Source of the DNA: an uncultured Bacilli bacterium
GTDB lineage: Bacteria > Bacillota_I > Bacilli_A > RFN20 > CAG-449
Direction: 5' to 3'
Length of the DNA: 18,623 bases
Assembly: GCA_947593895.1 (NCBI GenBank)
Contig: CANQDY010000007.1
Coordinates: forward strand, 1 to 18,623
The notes under the pieces: model-generated
The model's database searches: none
The model's input: only the letters and a program-made list of their open reading frames with translations
Told to the model about the DNA's origin: nothing
Part shown: piece after piece, positions 15,602 through 18,623 of the stretch
Position numbering within the stretch: the first letter of the stretch is position 1
Layout: each line of letters begins with the position of its first letter
Made by a program: the position numbers and the translations under genes

Positions 15602-18600
15602 TAGAAGATCCTCCTTTTTAATATAACAGATGCTAAAGCTACTGCAGAAGCAACAATTCCAGAAATAATCCAACTTGTAATTTTTCTAACTTCACCTAAA
15701 TCAGTTTTTGCATTATTTACAACTTCATTGTAATCAGTTTTCAATGTATTTATTTCACTAATTAAATCTGAGATTGTTACTTTTTCTTCAGAACTATATA
15801 ATCCTAATACTGTTTCAACTTGTTTAAAGGCAGCAAACTTTTCATCTATAGTTTTTGCATTTTTGATTGCAGTAATAAATGACATGACATAGGCTTTATC
15901 AACTACTTTAGTTACCACTAATATGACATCTTCATCTGGCATAATAGTATTTGTTCCTTCTACCCAATTTATTGTGTATCCTTCTACTGTTGGTAAAGTA
16001 ATAGTTGTCCCGTATGCAACGCTATCATATTTAACAACTAATTTGCCATTTTGGTCATTAATTGTAACTGTATGTTTATTTATAACTTTAGTTACCACTA
16101 TTGTAATATCATTATCTGGCATTTTTTCAATTACTTCTTGTCCCCAAGTTATTGTGTATCCTTCTACTGTTGGTAAAACAATAGCTGTATCATAAGCAAC
16201 ATCTGTTTGTGTAGCAACTGTATTACCATCTTTATCCTTAAATGTTATTGTATGTTTATTTATAACTTTAGTTACCACTATTGTAATATCATTATCTGGC
16301 ATTTTTTCAATTACTTCTTGTCCCCAAGTTATTGTGTATCCTTCTACTGTTGGTAAAACAATAACTGAATCATAGGCAACATTTTCTTGTATAGAAACTA
16401 TATCATCATATTGATCCTTAAATGTTATTGTATGTCTATTTGGTTCTAATACCGCTGTAATTGTTAAATCTTTTGCTGGCATTTTTTCTGGAACTTCAAT
16501 ATTCCAACCAGTAAATGTGTACCCAAATTTTGTATAACCCTCTAATGAAGGTTCTACAATGTCGCTATCGTAATCAACACGTTCTTCTGAAATAGTTTCT
16601 CCATCAAATTCAAATCTTAGTGTGTATTGATTAATATTATATGTTGCATTAACAACAACATCTGAATCTGGCATCATTGAATAATAAACTGAAGTAGAAT
16701 ATTCCCACTCAGAGAAAGTATATCCTGTCCTATTTGCAGGTGTTGGAGTAAGTGTATCTAAATTAATTTCATCTCTATCCCAATATAAATAAGTAACTTT
16801 TTCTTCATTACCTTTTTCTCCTGAAATATATTCAATTGAATGCAAAGTAGAAGTTCTATCTAATTTATTATAATAATTATCATAAACAACAACTCTAATT
16901 GATGTTCCTGATTTTAATTCAGGTAATCCTGGTATTGTAACCATTCCAGTTGTCTGATCTAAAGTATATTTATTTGATGCTAATAATGTTCCATTTAAAT
17001 AGATTTCTAATGAAGAATAATTGATACCTTTAATAGATTGTAATTCACCTAATGAACAAGAATCATCATACTTAATACCAACGACTTCATCAGCATTATA
17101 TCTATCTTCATCTTTCACATTAAATGATAAAGTATATGTATTGTTATTTTCTTTTGTAGAATTTATTTTTGATAAATATGGGCTTGACATATCAGAAGAT
17201 GGATTTCCATATAAAGCCATAATGTTATCAACATAAATGGTACCTCTACAGGCTTTGTTAAAATTTTCTTCAATCTTTGCTCTTGCAATTTCTTTATTTG
17301 CAGCAATTTCTTCTGGTGTACTACCAGCAGGTTGGTTATAGTCATATCCTAATGCCGTATCAGCAAAAGCAGACCACATCATTTGACATGAATATATCGA
17401 ATAAGGTCCTACCATTCCTGACCAGGAAGTACCATATCTTGTATCAAAACCAACTTCAGTATAATAGAATCTCCATTCTCCAGAACCATAAATACCTCTA
17501 TCAACTTTTGGGTTAGCTGGCATTGCAACAAAGTCTGTCATAGTTGTTGTTGCTGTAGTGCCATCTACTCCCTGTAAAGTAACTCTAAACCAACATCCAT
17601 CAAGTCCTTCTGGGAAAAATGCCCACATTCCAAAATATTTTGCATCTGCAGGAACAACTGGATTACGAGCAATATTATCATTATAGAATGTTACCGAAGG
17701 ATTATTGCCTTTATTTGGGTCAATATCTTTAATATAGTTACAGTCAGAAAAATCATAGTCAATTGCTAAGGCAGCATCACCAAACAGAACTTTACCACCC
17801 TCGGCTCTAGTTGTTCTATAGATATTTGTTCCCTTACCACCTTTACCAAAATCTTTTACCCATTCTGTATCTTCAAAATCATAAATAATATCCGGAGCTT
17901 TACCAATAGTTACTATTGCTTTTTTAGTCATAACACTAGTTTGACCAGTTGCTTTAATTTGTTTAATTGAAATTTCACCATTTACAACCGGAATATCTCC
18001 AGCATGGAAAACAAAATCACCATCTTGGTTTTGAGTCATACTACAACCTATTGGTAAATTCCATTCCAAATCACATTCTTGAAGAACAAATGGCCTCCAA
18101 GTGCTAATTCCTAATGCCTTATTCTCTTCACCTGCATCAGGATATAATGTAAATTCCAATGTTTTTGTTTCATTATATCCAAGAGAGAATTTATCAGCAA
18201 AGGCATTACTATAATTCCAACTTGGCCAAGCCAAATCAACTTTTGTTGAACCCACAATCTTATTATCATGTTTTAGATTAACATAAACATGTCCTGAAAT
18301 TGTACCATTTGCGGTAAACACACCAGTATTAGGAGCTATAGTACCAATATTTGGAGTTGATTTTTCTATATCTAATTCCCAAACAACATCGTCTGGTAAA
18401 TCAACTGGATTACCATAAGCATTGCTACCTGTTGCGGTAAAATTAATTGTTGTACCAACAACAAACAAATCATTATTAGGTAAAATTTGTGCTTTAGCAA
18501 AAGTATTATCATGTTCAACTGGCTCACCTGACATACTTTCTGTACTTACAAAGATAATCGCATCGCCAACACTTCTATCTGCACCATAAGCAGCTTCAAT

Positions 18601-18623
18601 TCTATTACTATAAGTAGTTTCAC
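15601..18623 (-). CDS. Large surface protein, probable NAGPA-type phosphodiester glycosidase with carbohydrate-binding and InlB-like repeats (5' end missing)
   Basis: The frame is open to the window edge, so the ATG at 18534 is internal and the gene is 5' truncated; 1006 residues are visible. Residues 1-27, ending GADRSVGDAIIFVST, resemble the last segment of NAGPA (phosphodiester N-acetylglucosaminidase) domains. About 40-130 is Ig-like (Big). About 246-467 is a carbohydrate-binding-like sandwich, starting YDFEDTEW and ending GTIYVDNIMALYG. About 470-590 is another Ig-like part. About 600-907 holds InlB/Flg_new-like repeats, three of them 60 residues long. A helical segment leads to a C-terminal membrane helix (SWIISGIVASAVALASVIL) followed by KRRIF; there is no LPXTG motif. 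It is therefore probably membrane-anchored outside the cell. The downstream lipoprotein overlaps its stop. The NAGPA assignment rests on the short N-terminal remnant and family-typical domain order. Confidence 0.75.
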   Translation of the reverse strand, partial: ETTYSNRIEAAYGADRSVGDAIIFVSTESMSGEPVEHDNTFAKAQILPNNDLFVVGTTINFTATGSNAYGNPVDLPDDVVWELDIEKSTPNIGTIAPNTGVFTANGTISGHVYVNLKHDNKIVGSTKVDLAWPSWNYSNAFADKFSLGYNETKTLEFTLYPDAGEENKALGISTWRPFVLQECDLEWNLPIGCSMTQNQDGDFVFHAGDIPVVNGEISIKQIKATGQTSVMTKKAIVTIGKAPDIIYDFEDTEWVKDFGKGGKGTNIYRTTRAEGGKVLFGDAALAIDYDFSDCNYIKDIDPNKGNNPSVTFYNDNIARNPVVPADAKYFGMWAFFPEGLDGCWFRVTLQGVDGTTATTTMTDFVAMPANPKVDRGIYGSGEWRFYYTEVGFDTRYGTSWSGMVGPYSIYSCQMMWSAFADTALGYDYNQPAGSTPEEIAANKEIARAKIEENFNKACRGTIYVDNIMALYGNPSSDMSSPYLSKINSTKENNNTYTLSFNVKDEDRYNADEVVGIKYDDSCSLGELQSIKGINYSSLEIYLNGTLLASNKYTLDQTTGMVTIPGLPELKSGTSIRVVVYDNYYNKLDRTSTLHSIEYISGEKGNEEKVTYLYWDRDEINLDTLTPTPANRTGYTFSEWEYSTSVYYSMMPDSDVVVNATYNINQYTLRFEFDGETISEERVDYDSDIVEPSLEGYTKFGYTFTGWNIEVPEKMPAKDLTITAVLEPNRHTITFKDQYDDIVSIQENVAYDSVIVLPTVEGYTITWGQEVIEKMPDNDITIVVTKVINKHTITFKDKDGNTVATQTDVAYDTAIVLPTVEGYTITWGQEVIEKMPDNDITIVVTKVINKHTVTINDQNGKLVVKYDSVAYGTTITLPTVEGYTINWVEGTNTIMPDEDVILVVTKVVDKAYVMSFITAIKNAKTIDEKFAAFKQVETVLGLYSSEEKVTISDLISEINTLKTDYNEVVNNAKTDLGEVRKITSWIISGIVASAVALASVILKRRIF
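15901..16440. repeat. Three in-frame 180-bp tandem repeats within the surface-protein gene
   Basis: Units at 15901-16080, 16081-16260 and 16261-16440 each encode a 60-residue module containing LPTVEGYTI and the MPD motif before VVTKV. The latter two are identical over 115 bases (16069-16183 and 16249-16363), silent positions included, while the remaining part of each unit has diverged. A fourth, longer and older unit of the GYTFTGW type lies at about 16441-16640. This implies recent duplication or gene conversion and a potential for copy-number variation. Confidence 0.9.

Noticed and set aside
15300..15626. 108-residue plus-strand frame opposite the small lipoprotein gene
   Set aside because: It is antisense to a gene with a clear lipoprotein signal and strong ribosome binding site; its composition is that of a shadow frame.
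15901..16440. CRISPR-like regular repeats
   Set aside because: The 180-base units are in frame, encode a protein module, and have no short repeat-spacer pattern.
1..18623. Mycoplasma-type code (TGA read as tryptophan)
   Set aside because: Conserved tryptophans are encoded by TGG and TGA ends the ABC ATPase gene at the expected length.

Overview
The window is AT-rich throughout, with genes on both strands. TGG is used for tryptophan and TGA as a stop (it ends the ABC ATPase gene), so the code is the standard bacterial one and not the Mycoplasma code. Start sites mostly carry strong GGAGG-type ribosome binding sites. The S12 and S7 proteins look like those of low-GC Bacillota. Together these points suggest a gut-type lineage of Bacilli, Erysipelotrichia or Acholeplasma/RF39-like bacteria. 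This is an inference from style and protein character, not a database result.

Left part (1-5072, all minus strand). The str operon reads rpsL, rpsG, fusA, and only the first 15 codons of fusA lie inside the window. It has a recognisable promoter and a leader that can fold into a branched structure. A roughly 500-base AT-rich spacer follows, then a second transcription unit, glyA (serine hydroxymethyltransferase) followed by a GH31 alpha-glucosidase. These are housekeeping and carbon-metabolism genes. A small plus-strand ORF of unknown function sits between glyA and the next block.

Middle part (5342-12924), a surface-polysaccharide module built around a divergent promoter region (about 7949-8177). 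To the left run an ABC-2 permease, its ATPase (TagGH/Wzm-Wzt type) and a GT4 glycosyltransferase, tightly packed. To the right run two tandem, homologous, very large glycosyltransferases, each a fusion of an N-terminal GT2 domain and a C-terminal GT4 domain. The likely job is to build a glycan on a lipid carrier in the cytoplasm and export it through the transporter. Each promoter is flanked by an inverted repeat.

Right part (12991-18623), surface proteins. A lipoprotein with a CotH-type kinase domain (plus strand) has a consensus promoter placed so close to its ATG that its mRNA is probably leaderless. It converges on two minus-strand genes across a bidirectional terminator. One is a very large repeat-containing surface protein that runs off the window edge. 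Its visible start looks like the end of a NAGPA-type phosphodiester glycosidase domain, followed by Ig-like, carbohydrate-binding-like and InlB/Flg_new-like repeats and a C-terminal membrane anchor. The other is a small lipoprotein overlapping its stop codon (TAATG).

Read together, the middle and right parts look like a cell-envelope locus: glycan assembly and export beside a secreted kinase and a surface enzyme that may act on phosphodiester-linked sugars. The functional link between the two parts is inference from proximity.
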